The notes: generated from the letters alone by a model not told the origin. Counted from the stretch's first letter, positions 1-11,055 are shown. The stretch: DNA of 64,000 bases from Tipula vernalis (GCA_958295665.1 OY282558.1:186722015-186786014), one strand, 5' to 3'. Numbers and translations: made by a program.

Positions 1-750
1 CCGGTTTTTATAATATTTTTTTTTTTCAACAAGTACTACACTGAAATGTTAATATCTCAAAAACTGTACATGATTAGATAAAAAACGACGAAGCAATTTT
101 TTATTAAATTTAAATTTGAAAAAAAAAAAAAAAATAAATAAAAATTATAAGTGAGTTTTTCGAGAAAAAATGAGTTTAATGAATTTTTTTATATTTCGCG
201 CACAATTTTTTAATTCCACTTCCCACTTCCAGAGAAGAAAGAAGCACTTTATGCCTTTAAAATTATAGAAAAACAATTGAGTTATCTTAATTTTTAGAAG
301 AGTTATTGGCATTTACATTATTCAAGGTAGTGTGCTATTCAAAAAATTTTGAAATGCAATTGAAATGGGTAACTGTTCATTTCCGGGCATATGCGTAGTT
401 GACTTTTTTTTCCATGATATTGATTCAGCTACACGCCCTACTCGTTTGGACTCGTCCCAGTGGGACACCCTGTATAAACGCGAATTATTAAACCAATGCC
501 AGCAGTTTAAGAATATCAATAATTTTAACTTCTATTGAGTTAATAATGTCTTGTAGGATGTTATTTAGATCTTGAGCGTTTAAAAAATATGAGTATAACT
601 TCTAAATGATTCTTTTTGTGTATCTATTTTATTTTTAACTTAATTTTATAATGACTCAATTTTATAATTTATCGATAAATTAGTTACATAGATAAGCTAA
701 TTGATACTAATTCATTTTATATAGTTCATCAAAACATTTATAGAGTATGC
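1..750. other. AT-rich non-coding stretch
   Basis: No convincing reading frame. The only structured piece is tgggacaccctgta at 461-474; its complement TACAGGGTGTCCCA resembles the terminus of many insect DNA transposons, but I see no partner end nearby. Confidence 0.5.
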
Positions 751-1345
751 GTGCTAGCTAATCTCGATTGGTACTTGGTAATATTTCGGCCAACCGTTGT
801 TGTTTTATCAGAGTTATTCATAAAAAATGACGAAGTCTTTCTATATGATAATGTACCTAATTATAAATTATTTTTTAACTGTAATGATAATAATAAAAAT
901 GCCGATGTTGCCGTTTTTATTAACATATCTTGTAAGTTTAAAATTATGCCATAGAACTTGACGTCAGCTGATATGTTTGAAACTACAACTTGCTTCAACA
1001 AAATTGAATGTGTAATTTTTTGTGTTTATCGTCATCGTACTTTTTCTCCAGTAGTGTTTATAGAAGAATTTCGAAACCATATATCTGACATTAAATGTAA
1101 TTATCTAATTATTTTGGGTGATGTCAACGTTGATTTACTTTCAAATTCAAAAATTAAATATGAATATTTAGTCGTAATGGACTTGAAGGTTGAATAAATT
1201 CGTCAACTAGAAGTATTGATTATTCTTCAACTTGTTTATATGTATCATAATTTTTTTTAGGCAACCTTTAAATAATGATTTTATTTTTTCATGTGCAATT
1301 TATGATTTTAATGTTACTGATCATGCTGGTACTTTTTTATGTATG
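751..1345 (+). pseudogene. non-LTR retrotransposon endonuclease relic (EEP fold)
   Basis: The translation matches the endonuclease/exonuclease/phosphatase-type domain of non-LTR retrotransposons, which nicks target DNA for reverse transcription. Visible landmarks are PTVVVLSELFIKND near the start (usual catalytic-Glu block), LIILGDVNVDLL around 1108-1145 (the GDxN block) and DFNVTDHAGTF near 1303-1335, which holds the terminal catalytic His. The first two blocks share a frame but are split by a TAG at 952-954; the TDH block lies in another frame after a stop at 1195-1197. Downstream, around 1753-1790, FNSFF and VNISKHL resemble the endonuclease-RT linker, but no reverse transcriptase follows. 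Clade (jockey, I or CR1-like) cannot be decided. Confidence 0.7.
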
Positions 1346-2268
1346 TCGCCTTATGATTTGATAAATATTATAGTTGAACCAGAATAGATTCTCATTTTGT
1401 ATGTCAAAAATGGTTGGGTTTTGTAGAAATGGAATCCTTGCTAGTGGAACAATATTGGGAAGAAGTTCTGTTAATTCATGATTAAAATCTTGAATGACAC
1501 CTAGTTTAATGAAAATAACTAAAATTAAAAATAATATAGGAACCAAACGCGCTAAACATCCTAGTAATTTACATCTTAAAGGAAAATATTCTTATGCTTG
1601 TTGTAAAGGAAATTAAAAGCTAAAACTAATTATTATGATAACATTTTAGATGGCGTTAGATGTCAGGAAATAAACCTAAATTATTGTATAATAATATTCA
1701 AGATCAAAATGACAATCTAATTAATGCTATTAAACTATTACCTAACTTGTTTAACTCATTTTTGTGAATATTTCTAAACATTTGCAAAATTTTAAATTCA
1801 TTTTTCTAATGTAACTTGCCATTCTGGAGATTGTTTGGGGCTTAATTACTTCGCGAATTGTGTTAAAATTGCTAATACCACCTAGTTTTGGTACCTGGGT
1901 TTATTACATGACAGTCAATTAAATTTTAAAGAGCATTTTATTATCACCTATTATTTATTATTAGTAAATTGTTCAAATATATTGCTCCTTATATTTTCAA
2001 CTATGTTCCCGATGAGATTGCTTTGTCTAAGAATTTATGTAATTTTAACAGTTAATATTAACAGTAATGTATTTGGAAATTTTAACATTTAATAAATGTA
2101 TGATATTAGTGAAAATTTGTTTTTAATATAATTGCTTTTTCAAACGGATCAATAGGTCCCTACAAAGTTTCGAGAGTAAACATATTTGTGTACAAGTAAG
2201 ACTTTTTATTGAATCTTGTTACCTTATCAATTGTTTTATTAATATTAATTAAATACTAATGCAAACTA
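1346..2268. other. non-coding, decayed retrotransposon linker
   Basis: AT-rich sequence. It includes the short linker-like remnant near 1753-1790; otherwise no gene, RNA or clear repeat is visible. Confidence 0.4.
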
Positions 2269-2327
2269 ATTGGTGGCTTGGTGTCTATTGGAAGAGGGGA
2301 CCAAAGTTGAGTAGATTAATCTACCAG
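2269..2327. repeat. short dispersed repeat with 14-bp palindrome (copy 1)
   Basis: About 58 bp starting attggtgg and ending gtagattaatctacca, nearly the same as 6995-7054 inside the Helitron-like gene. Both copies contain the perfect palindrome gtagattaatctac (2311-2324 here). The 7-kb copy starts attggt and ends accaat, so it has 6-bp inverted ends; here the right end reads accagc. Confidence 0.7.
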
Positions 2328-2639
2328 CTTCGTAACCTTCCTTTTTCTTCGGGTGCGCATCTCATAAGCTATTCTGGTCATGTATTAGGCAACTGCGTGA
2401 TGGTCAGCATTGTGTAAGGGGTAACCTGTTCACAATTCACAAGTAAACGTGCTGCCTCCTCGTGGCAAACACTGGTAACTGAGGCCATTTGGCACATTGT
2501 GGCCATTTGGCAGAGGCTAAAATACGGCGCTATAGGAAAAATCCTTAGCAAGAACCCTAATCTAAGGTGGAACAGCGTATGCCGATGGATGAGTGGCTGA
2601 CTCTGGATACCAGGCACCCTCCAGTTTTATTTAGCCTTC

Positions 2640-2990
2640 CTGTAGTAAAGCTGGGTGAACTTCAGGCGACGTTCCATTCCCAGCAACTCGCAATAGTAAA
2701 ATCAAACGGAAGACGGGGCAGGTTTAGGAATATACGGGAGTGAGAGATCCATCTCGAAGTCATTGGGTACTAACGCTACCATCTTTCTAGCAGAACAACA
2801 TGCTGTAGTAAACATCTAGGAGGGACAACTATAAGCTCAGATATTACAAATGTATCACTTACCGGCCAGTAGTATTAGTGCGTTCATTAAGAGCCTGAAT
2901 AATGACTGGACGGATAATTAAGCAGGGTCCAAGCACAAAAGATCTTTTAGTTCGCAATGCGAAGTGGCTGAACACCCACATGGCCCTTCA
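2640..2990 (+). pseudogene. RNase H relic of an R1/LOA-type non-LTR element
   Basis: From 2703 the frame reads QTEDGAGLGIYG, then LGTNATIFLAEQHAV, which is the signature of the RNase H domain of R1/LOA/I-type retrotransposons: a GxG strand followed by the AE helix that carries the catalytic Glu. A stop follows at once; degraded pieces resembling the next helix (SSISAFIKSLNNDW) continue to about 2900. The usual TDGS Asp block just upstream is not readable. It is probably unrelated to the endonuclease at 751, which looks like another family. Confidence 0.65.
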
Positions 2991-3582
2991 ATAATAATAA
3001 TAAATAATATTAATATGCAAACTAATTAAAAGTGTAGATTATGCATACTCAATTAAAATTTCAAAATTGAAAACTTTATTGAAATATTTTGTACAGCTAA
3101 GGAGGTTTTGACTTTTTTCGTCTGTGTATTTTATCAAGCTATGACGTATCAATTACTTTTAATATTGAAAGTATTCCATTCCTGTAGTGAGAACTTTAGT
3201 TTACCGAGAGTCGTAGCCTCGAGGTGAACTTTTTTTCGAGACGGGAATGGTATTTTTCACCGAGGTCTGTATATTATTTTAATCATAATCAGAAGCATTT
3301 AATATACCAAGCAACATTATAACATAAATAAATAAAAACCTATCTCTATAGTATTACCGTATAAATTAGTGCAACAAAAATCACACCAAATTTACACTTA
3401 GCGCCCCCACGGGCTAGTAATGCTTTCATTACTGGCCGATTACATCTAATTACTAACCCTTTTTTTACTATTACTGACCGCTTGAAGTGTATCCATGGAA
3501 ATCGCTCACTTTCTAACCTTTCAGAGGTTAGAAACGCTGCATGTTACCAACTGATTGTGAATAATAGTTATTTATGGTCCTA
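2991..3582. other. non-coding with two small hairpins
   Basis: No gene. Two inverted repeats stand out: agtaatg (3416-3422) against cattact (3427-3433), and the perfect 10-bp pair tttctaacct (3510-3519) / aggttagaaa (3525-3534). They lie just before the inverted-repeat element at 3583. Confidence 0.5.
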
Positions 3583-3680
3583 GTGAGCAAAACGAGATAT
3601 TATACACGAGGGATAAGTTGGTCTCAGAGGCGATAGCCGAGCGGGACATTATCCCGAGTGGATAATATCTCTTTGCTCAC
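3583..3680. mobile_element. 98-bp inverted-repeat (MITE-like) element
   Basis: The left arm 3583-3616 (gtgagcaaaacgagatatta...) is the imperfect reverse complement of 3649-3680 (...atatctctttgctcac), with about a 32-bp stem and a 32-bp loop. It has no coding capacity. The right arm also belongs to the larger module 3647-3930, so the true element border is uncertain. Confidence 0.6.
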
Positions 3681-3930
3681 GAGTGGGATACAACGTTTTA
3701 TCCACTTTTGTTGTAATAAATTTCGTAAATTAATAAAAAATAGTTCCATTTTGCATTGAATTTTGAAATACATTTTATGGTATCATAGTGACCGTTCTTT
3801 AAATTGTCATGGTGTACTTTAATTTAACTACTTTTTGGACAATTGAATATACATAGTTTTTCATTCAATTTGGTTACGAATAATTTTCCAATATGGGAAC
3901 CAGAAACTATTCAACATTTTCTTATACAAA
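3647..3930 (+). repeat. dispersed repeat module, also at 26052-26310
   Basis: The part 3647-3765 occurs in reverse complement at 26052-26165. The part about 3785-3930 (ccgttctttaaattgtc...) occurs in direct orientation at about 26168-26310. The inner boundary contains ttttatccacttttg, a string that also ends the repeats at 4738-4816 and 34275-34350. Confidence 0.75.
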
Positions 3931-4737
3931 ATATAACTCACGTTGCCCCTAACAGCGTGAGTTATACCAGAACCATCTTGATGTAAATAGAGCCGGCATG
4001 TGAAAAATGAACTTAAAATAAGGGATATAGAATCACCAAAAATTCATTTAATTTTATAGAGTTTGTATGAAACGCGATTTCGATTGACGAAAAAACAGGA
4101 ATTAAAAGTTTAACCCAGTTAAATAATTTTTTCTAACATCGCTATAAAACAACTCAATGTTTTACTCATTTAAAACACAGGTTCTCAAATTTCCTGCTTT
4201 TCCAGCAATAATCAAAAGAAAATAAGGGAATTTAAATTAAAAAACATTCTACAAAAATAATAATATGTATTAAAAAAAAATTCAATTTAATGACGTCACG
4301 ATTTGTCCACATCTAAAACCAATGGCAACAATCGAAATTAAAATAAATCAAAAAGAGCCAAACCGAAAAACTTAAATCAATACAATGAGCGTGAAGAAAA
4401 CAAAAAATCGGAACAATCTAGCATGCTTTGCAAGTTCAAAATAACAACAGAACGATATTCAAATTCAAATTTGAATAGAGGCAATGAAAGAGATGATTAT
4501 TGTATTGTTTGTAAATTTTGAGTTATTAGTTTATGACGTATATTACAAAAACAACAACGTATAAAAATAATATAAAAGCTCATAATTCTTATAGACTAAA
4601 AATGTAAATGAAAACAATCGTTTTCCCATATAGTTTCATAGTAAAGAAAAAAATTTATATACCTTATTTTAAGCTTAGTAAAAGATACAGTCAATGTGGA
4701 AGCTCTTATTTATAAAGTAGGATCTGGTTATACAATA
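3931..4737. other. AT-rich non-coding spacer
   Basis: No gene seen. If the ttttatccacttttg string near 3700 and its complement near 4800-4815 are the two ends of one element, this is its interior. Confidence 0.35.
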
Positions 4738-4816
4738 ACAATGGGTTATTTTACATTTTCTTTATTTGAAATCAGCATAGTTATCGGGTTATTATATATC
4801 AAAAGTGGATAAATGA
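4738..4816. repeat. dispersed repeat C (copy 1)
   Basis: About 78 bp from aatgggttattttacat to caaaagtggataaa, repeated with few changes at 34275-34350. It ends in the complement of the ttttatccacttttg string at about 3700. Confidence 0.75.
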
Positions 4817-5562
4817 ACTTTTACGCCTAGGAATAAAAGTGTAGCCTAGCAACACGTACATTTTCATAATCGTAACAAAAAAGCCTACTTTAATAGCCAA
4901 TAATTGTATTACAACAAGCTATTTATGCTGTCCTTTTGTGAGCAATTTATTCGTTTTTGTGCTGTACCAAATATTATGTAAACATAAAATGTAGTTAAAA
5001 CAAAATATTCTTTGTTGCTCTAAACATTGCATCAACAATGCATTCAGTAAGCCCTAATTTGGTCTTAAAAGTACATAATTCCTAAATTCATTCCCATTAC
5101 ATCGTTCAAGTATGGTTTTCAGGTTATTAATAAAAACAGCAAATATTGTGGATCTCTTAGCAATTTTATTTGTTTAAAACACACAACCCGTAAAAACAAA
5201 GTTTTTGACTATACATATAGCTATCCTTTATATATAAGACTCGGTCGATATTTATTTAAATTTTTGTTTTAACTATCTAACCCTATCACAGCATTCACTT
5301 GATTTACATATCTTCACATTGAAAAGAACAAAATTAAATTATAAATGTAAGGAACACCGTTTGTTTCTTCACAGTCTTTTAGTCTTGATTTTGTAGATAC
5401 TATTTTCACCACTATTCTTTCCTATTCTTACTCACATCGCTTCTGCTGTGGAACTTATTTATGTTTTGTTTCACCTAAAAGTTAAAGTTGTTATTAATCA
5501 ATTAATCAATCAATATCAATGTAATATCTGAATTCTCACCCGATCAATATCTCAAAGTATAA
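4817..5562. other. non-coding, 3' flank of the Helitron-like gene
   Basis: AT-rich sequence downstream of the helicase stop. I could not identify a Helitron 3' terminus (hairpin plus CTRR), so the element border is open. Confidence 0.35.
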
Positions 5563-6983
5563 TTATTTTATATTTTGATATGATGGAAGTTTTCGCAAAC
5601 GTTCCATTTCTTCCAATGCTGATAGGTTGCAGAACCTCTTGTCTTGAACTTTTGAAACGTCAAGATCTTCCAATATGATATTTTCGAGCGATCTTACTCG
5701 GCTCAGCGCGACGTATGCTTGTCCTTTGGCAAATACTTCTGATCCCAAGTTGATGACTGCTCAATCGACCGTTGAACCTTGCATTTTGTGAACTGTTACT
5801 ACCCAACAGAGTATAAGCGGAAGCATTCGTCTTTCTGCTGTACCTGCCGATAATTTTGCCGGAAATTTGACAGTTCTTGGCTCGATGATGTGTTCGCCGA
5901 TCTCAGCGAAATTTATTTTGACATTTGGCAAATCTTCTGCATACATTTGCGCTCAACGATGTAAAGGCAAAATAATTTCGACAATTTCACTCATCGTACC
6001 ATTAACGAGGCCTTTGCTTGTATCGACGTTGTATCGGATCATCACCTTGGCACCGACAAAAAGCGTCAATATCTTAGGAAGCCCACCGGTCTTGTTGATA
6101 TCTTCTGGAATGAGTTTCTCTATGCCGATGCTCCTTATACTTTTTGTAGCGTCCGATATTCGGTCAGCTGCTCGAAGATTTACCATTGTCACGCCTTGCT
6201 GTTGGTGATGATGTAGAGCTTGAAAATTGTGTTCATCAACCAGCGCGTTAGTTGGGTCGATGCGGAGAGCTTTTCCAACTCCAAATTCACCACACAGATA
6301 ATTGTCAACTTTCCTGATTAAAATTTCAATGTGCTCTGGCTTCAACTCTCCGATTCGCAAGTCATTGAGTAAATCGATGAATGTTGAGTCTCCTCGCTGT
6401 CGCATGTTCTGAACTAATTCGCAGAAAGACAAAGTATGCCAAAGATGAGTGGCTGGTTCCAAGCTCTTTGGTTGATGAAACACAGCGTTTCCTCGAACTG
6501 GTGGTAGCTGCATGAGATCACCAAACAGGAGAATACTCATACATCCAAAAAGTTCATTGCTATCTTTGAGCTGCTGAAGTCGCGAATTCAAATGATCAAG
6601 CATTTCATATGGAACCATAGATATTTCGTCGATAATGAGAAATTGAGTTGGTCGCCATTGCAATCGCAAAGATTTCAAATATATTCCAGTTAGATTTGGA
6701 AGTCTTGTCAACTTTCCATCTTGTTGTACTGGCAATTTAAACATCGAGTGAAGAGTTCGACCCGAGATCAATTTTGCTGCGACACCAGTAAGAGCACCAA
6801 CTTTAATTGAATCCATCTCTCCACCATAGAAGCGACGAATCTGTTCAGCGTCAATGTTTTGCCTGCCCCCGCACCGCCAGTAATGAAGAGTCTGACTCGA
6901 TTCGCCGATCCTTTCAATTGCTGTTGAATACTTTTCGTTATGAAATTGAAAAGATCCCTTTGGCCAACATTTATCATTATCAA
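5563..6983 (-). pseudogene. Pif1-family helicase of a Helitron-like element, broken
   Basis: Superfamily 1B DNA helicase that in Helitrons unwinds DNA during rolling-circle transposition. Seen in order on the minus strand: GGAGAGKT (Walker A, about 6865), FLIIDEISMV (Walker B, about 6630), LLFGDLMQLPPV (motif III, about 6520), LVQNMRQ (motif IV region), TVHKMQGST (motif V, about 5775) and YVALSRVRS (motif VI, about 5705). Damage: a frame change near 6816 between Walker A and the next block, an in-frame TGA just before the AQMYAEDLP block (about 5948), and another between TVD and AVINLGSEV (about 5760). It lies directly downstream of the protease-like frame on the same strand, so both were probably one polyprotein. 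Family recognition is firm; the gene is not functional as written. Confidence 0.9.
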
Positions 6984-7906
6984 TGAACGCTGAAATTGGT
7001 GGTTTGGCGTCTATTGGAGGGGGGGATCAAAGTTGAGTAGATTAATCTACCAATCAATTCTTCAAAAGCACTACACTCGATGATACAAGCTCGACCATTC
7101 ATAGCAGCAGCTCCTTTTGGACCGCATGAATGGGAGTCAACAAAATAGGACATGTCGTTAATCTTCATAATAGCGTAGCTTTTCGAATCTACAATCAAAA
7201 TTCCAGCTGAATGGTTGACAAATAGAGACCCTATACCATCAAAAAGGCGAACACCTATGTCAAGTAGATTTTTTTGATCTTTAAGGCTCCCAAATATTGT
7301 TGGTACTTCGTCAAGTTGAAGCGATACACTAATTCCAAACATTGTAATATCATTTGACACGACATTGAAGTTGTTGACGAGAAGATAACCAGTCGGTGGA
7401 ATTGATTGTGGATCAGAAAGTAACAAAATTGTCTCGTACAGTCTATTTGACTCAATTAAAATACCATTGAGTGTATTGGAGTCCCATTCAGTAGGCGACA
7501 GAATCGTTGATAGAACGATAGCTCCGATTGCCATAGCACAACATTGTTTGCCAGCATTTTCACCAAACATTGAATGTGCCTGATTCCATTGAGCACGAAT
7601 TATTGTCGAGTGGTCACTAATTGAAATACGGCTTAGCAGTGGTGCCGTTGGCGGCTGAACTCTGACAAAACTTGAGATATCGAGCTGAGTACTATTTGTT
7701 ACATTTTGTACATCTACATACAATGGATTATTCGCCTTTAGCCACTCAATTGCATTGCTAACATTGTCGCGTGAAATTGTGAACTCACGTGTGACGTTGA
7801 GGTTCTCCAATGACTCCGTGATTACAATCAAGCCAGCAGAATCAGGTGATCGAGGCAACGATGTTGGAAGCTTTTCGGTAACTTCGAAAATATCTTGAGC
7901 GAACAA
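6980..7906 (-). pseudogene. cysteine-protease-like domain of the Helitron-like element
   Basis: 308 residues. The first about 75 (AQDIFEV, TSLPRSPDSAG, AIEWLKANNPLYVDV) look like the C-terminal half of a DUF6570 domain continuing from the upstream frame. The rest resembles the papain-like deubiquitinase/tegument-type (C76- or OTU-like) protease found in some Helitrons: MFGENAGKQCCAMAIGAI carries a candidate nucleophilic Cys, SNRLYETI resembles the GdxLY segment, and YFVDSHSCGP carries candidate Asp/His. Role in transposition is unknown; cleavage of a polyprotein or ubiquitin removal are possibilities. The last about 20 residues come from the inserted repeat at 6995-7054. The start is a frame restoration rather than a true initiator: the reading before 7906 is joined to the upstream frame by a stop and a frameshift. 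Confidence 0.65.
6995..7054. repeat. 60-bp insertion with 6-bp inverted ends (copy 2)
   Basis: Starts attggt, ends accaat, and contains the perfect palindrome gtagattaatctac (7037-7050). It matches 2269-2327. It sits exactly between the protease-like and helicase coding parts and changes the C-terminus of the former. Confidence 0.7.
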
Positions 7907-7926
7907 AACTGCGAACTGAATTCAAA

Positions 7927-8787
7927 CTATCCAAAAACGCCGTCATATTTGATAATTTTCATGAATGGGATGATTCGAGCGGGTAAACGAATCTCCACTT
8001 GTGTGAGAATTGCAATCTCTTGGGTAATTACTCCAGGAGCAAGATTGTTCCAATATGCTTTTGAAGGTTGGTGTGGCTTCTTCGACTTCAAATGTGTCTC
8101 ACAACGGTTGCACAAAAGCAATGGAATTTTGCAGGACAACTCGGCGGGAAGATAATTTAAAGTTAAACCAGAGATTCTGCAGTTTTTCACTTGTTGTTTG
8201 TAGCATCGCTTGTGGCAGGCTTCGCAGATTTTATCGGCATAAACATTAACTTTTGATTCGAAAGCAGCTACCGAGGCGTCGATATCCAATTTAACATTTC
8301 GTCTTGCTTCATCTGCACGACTTTGCTGAGTAAGCCTTGATGCACGAGATGTTGGAGACTCGCGTCGTCTCTCTTCATTTGCTTTACGTTGATGAGCGAG
8401 CCTTGATGCACGAGATGTTGGAGACTCTTCGCGCCGTCTTGCTTCATCTGCAAGACTTTGCTGAGTAAGCCTTGATGCACGAGATGTTGGAGATTCATCG
8501 CGTCGTCTTGCTTCATCTGCACGACTTTGCTGAGTAAGCCTTGATGCACGAGATGTTGGAGACTCATCGCGTCGTCTCTCTTCATTTGCTTTACGTTGAT
8601 GAGCGAGCCTTGATGCACGAGTTGTTGGAGATTCATCGCTACGTCTTTCACCTTTTCGCCGACGTTCCTTTTCCAACCTGGATGCACGAGAAGTTGGTGC
8701 CTCTTGCAATTTTTTTATTCGACGTCTTTTTCTGTCTTTTTGCAGTCGACGTTGATGTTGCAATTCAGTTTCGACCTTCTTCACCAT
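7927..8787 (-). CDS. Helitron-type ORF with basic repeats and DUF6570-like domain
   Basis: 286 residues from a plain Met start at 8787. Residues about 1-170 are a highly charged array of six 22-23-residue repeats of the type DESPTSRASRLTQQSRADEA, a pattern typical of the N-terminus of Helitron/Pif1 proteins. A Cys-rich part follows (KICEACHKRC), then LLLCNRCETHL and YWNNLAPGVITQEIAILTQVE, which fit the DUF6570 zinc-binding region. The frame ends at a stop after KYDGVFG. DUF6570-like sequence resumes in another frame 20 bp further on, so the natural protein was longer. In known Helitrons an HUH Rep domain follows DUF6570; none is visible here. Function is probably nucleic-acid binding by the element's transposition protein. 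Confidence 0.75.
   Translation of the reverse strand: MVKKVETELQHQRRLQKDRKRRRIKKLQEAPTSRASRLEKERRRKGERRSDESPTTRASRLAHQRKANEERRRDESPTSRASRLTQQSRADEARRRDESPTSRASRLTQQSLADEARRREESPTSRASRLAHQRKANEERRRESPTSRASRLTQQSRADEARRNVKLDIDASVAAFESKVNVYADKICEACHKRCYKQQVKNCRISGLTLNYLPAELSCKIPLLLCNRCETHLKSKKPHQPSKAYWNNLAPGVITQEIAILTQVEIRLPARIIPFMKIIKYDGVFG
8268..8690 (-). repeat. in-gene tandem array, 66/69-bp units
   Basis: Six units containing the invariant core gatgcacgagatgttggag or close variants, coding for the SPTSRASRL repeats. Units of two subtypes alternate (LTQQSRADEARR and LAHQRKANEERR), and two units are one codon shorter. This suggests unit expansion by unequal exchange. Confidence 0.85.
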
Positions 8788-9881
8788 GACTAAAATTTAA
8801 AATTCAATGAGTAAGGGTCATTCAAAAAATAAATTTGAATTTTAAACTTACTTGAAGAAACATTTGGAACACTACTAGATTGAATTTTTTAAATTGAAAA
8901 TTAAAAAAAAACTTAGTTATAGTATGTTGATCGAACTGAAATTTTGCCAAAAAGTATTGTTAGGTGACAAAAGTCGATGTGCAAAATTTCAGCGCGAGAG
9001 GATCACGGGAAGTGGGTAAATTTTGAACTTGAAGATCGCAAGGACACTCAAGCAAGCAATCAAGCAGGTGAAGTTAATATAAAGGTTATAAAAATGCCAA
9101 GTATTCCTTTGGGCGCGCTGCCTAAAAGTTTCATTCAGTTCTATGGTAAATACGCCAACGTTCCGCAATTTCTCCATTGAGGTTAGGTTATATGAAGAAA
9201 AATTACATCTAGACGCTATATTTTTGAATCATTATTATATTTATCCTCCAACCATTTCATTATCTGCCCAAAATTGTATCAGTATTCGGACAATAACTGA
9301 ATTTATTTGAAACATGAAAGAGAAAATTATTCTACTAATGACATATTTATTTATTTGATTGATCAAGCAGACAAGTTTCCCGGAATACGCCGAGTCCACC
9401 GTACACGCATTTTACGAATAACAAGATCAACGAAAAGTATTGGTTCCAACCTAAGTTAGTCGATAGTTAGTAAATTTTTGCTAGTTTTTCAACAACCCAA
9501 TCAGCGTTCTCCCTAAGCTTTAATGCATTTTTTTTATTTCCACTTATCCATCGGCGGTTGTGAGCGCGGCGAGGTTTCGTTTTCATGATCATGCGGTTAC
9601 CCAAATTTATACTAACTGTAGCAAATGTTGAAGTTGTTGCGCCTCTGATGTCTCTTTACTTGCCCCACTAATGACTTATTTATTTTTTACAGAAAAATTA
9701 TTTATCATGGAATTCGGACGTATCCCTAATATGAAAACGTCACTTACGAACTTTTGGTTTTAATTTTGTGGTAAATATTTAATTTAAGCCAAAATTTATT
9801 ACTTTTCTTAACAACAAAAAAAGCCATTCCAAAGTAGAATAAATGCTACCTAACGTTTTTCTCTAAATTCGAATAGATAAC
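8788..9881. other. non-coding, 5' flank of the Helitron-like gene
   Basis: No gene recognised. The 67-residue frame at 8977-9180 has no features and overlaps an equally long frame on the other strand, so I do not call it. Confidence 0.4.
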
Positions 9882-10340
9882 TACACCTTTTCCAATTGTA
9901 ATTCTGAAGAAAATCATTGTAATTCAGAAAACGTCAATTGTAATTCAGATTAGACAACTGTTATTCAGAAAGCATCAATTGTATTTCAGAATAGCCAATT
10001 GTTACTCAGAAAGTATCAATTGTAATTCAGATTAGTTAAATGTTTTTCAGATAACATCAGATGTAATTCAGAAAGTATTCGTTGTATTTCAGACACAGAT
10101 AACAGACAAAATTTTTATTTAATATTAAAGTATATACAGTATGACGTAGTAGTTAATATATTTTACGTAGTTAACCCAAATATAGGTAAACTACATAATA
10201 AAGGTAAAATAAAATCGTAATGTATGTAGGTAAAAATAAATTATTTATTAATTAGCAACCCACTGGCATATCGCGCATTGTTAAGACTGTGACTTGGTGA
10301 ACTGTATAATGTTGCACAGCTTGGGCGCAATCACCTCTAT

Positions 10341-10751
10341 TTATGGTGTCCTTGGCTGATTTATTATCTCCTGTAAATAAACAAGTCTCTGTTCAATAAC
10401 ATCAAGCCCTGCAACAACAGGAACTTTAATATGGGTTTTCACTTCAGACTTCATTTTTGACCAAATATTCTTTATAGGATTAAGCATTGGAAAGTAGGGC
10501 CCTAGCCACAGAAGAGTTGCTGTTGTCCCATTAATCACCGTTTCCAGCCTTGAATGACAAGGCGCGTTGTCAGCCACAATCATCAAATCTGCCACTTGGT
10601 TTTCCATATCTTGCCCCTGCTGTAATAATGATGTTACCCAAACATTTGCCAACAGTGCAGTGAACGAACCTCTCCTTCGTTTCACCGCTACAACGCCGGG
10701 GCGTTGGGCCCTCTTGATGTTGGAAGTGGTTGCACAGCTCTGATACCACAC
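10341..10751 (-). pseudogene. DDE transposase (IS630/Tc1-type), catalytic Glu lost
   Basis: 136 readable residues with LMIVADNAPCHSRLE (second catalytic Asp of a DDE transposase) and LLWLGPYFPMLNPIKNIWSKMK, where the third catalytic acid is expected: the family has NPIEN, here it is NPIKN, so Glu is replaced by Lys. The catalytic site is therefore dead. Upstream (10760-11000) only scraps remain: RGNQIVWYQ, resembling the first-Asp region, and an HTH-like KAQIHLIV, separated by stops. The element could only move if helped by another source of transposase. Confidence 0.85.
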
Positions 10752-11055
10752 TATTTGGTTTCCTCGCTGGATATAACCACGGTGAAAATAATGAACTTTT
10801 TTTGGTGGTGAATAGCCTGTTTTCTAGGTAATTCCCTATGGTTGACCCGATATCAATTGGTGGAAGTTGTGCATAACCTTTTCTTTTAATTTTTGTAAGG
10901 TTACACTACAATTATTATCAACCCGTCAAACAATTAAATGAATTTGGGCTTTCGTGAGAATTTTCGGCTTAATGCTCTCTTCCGAATACATTTTCTCATG
11001 CCCAGAATGAACCCATTAAAATGCGGTCCTGATTTGTATTTTTCTTGTATTTCTT

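Noticed and set aside
5867..6208. Plus-strand 113-residue frame
   Set aside because: Antisense shadow of the Pif1 helicase.
8268..8789. Alternative open frames on both strands over the Helitron repeats
   Set aside because: Shadows of the 66/69-bp array; only the minus frame from 8787 has zinc-binding and DUF6570-like sequence.
9895..10095. Regularly spaced short repeats resembling a CRISPR array
   Set aside because: The units are degenerate, spacers irregular, and the mirror set at 11347-11460 shows that they are subterminal repeats of a transposon in a eukaryotic genome.
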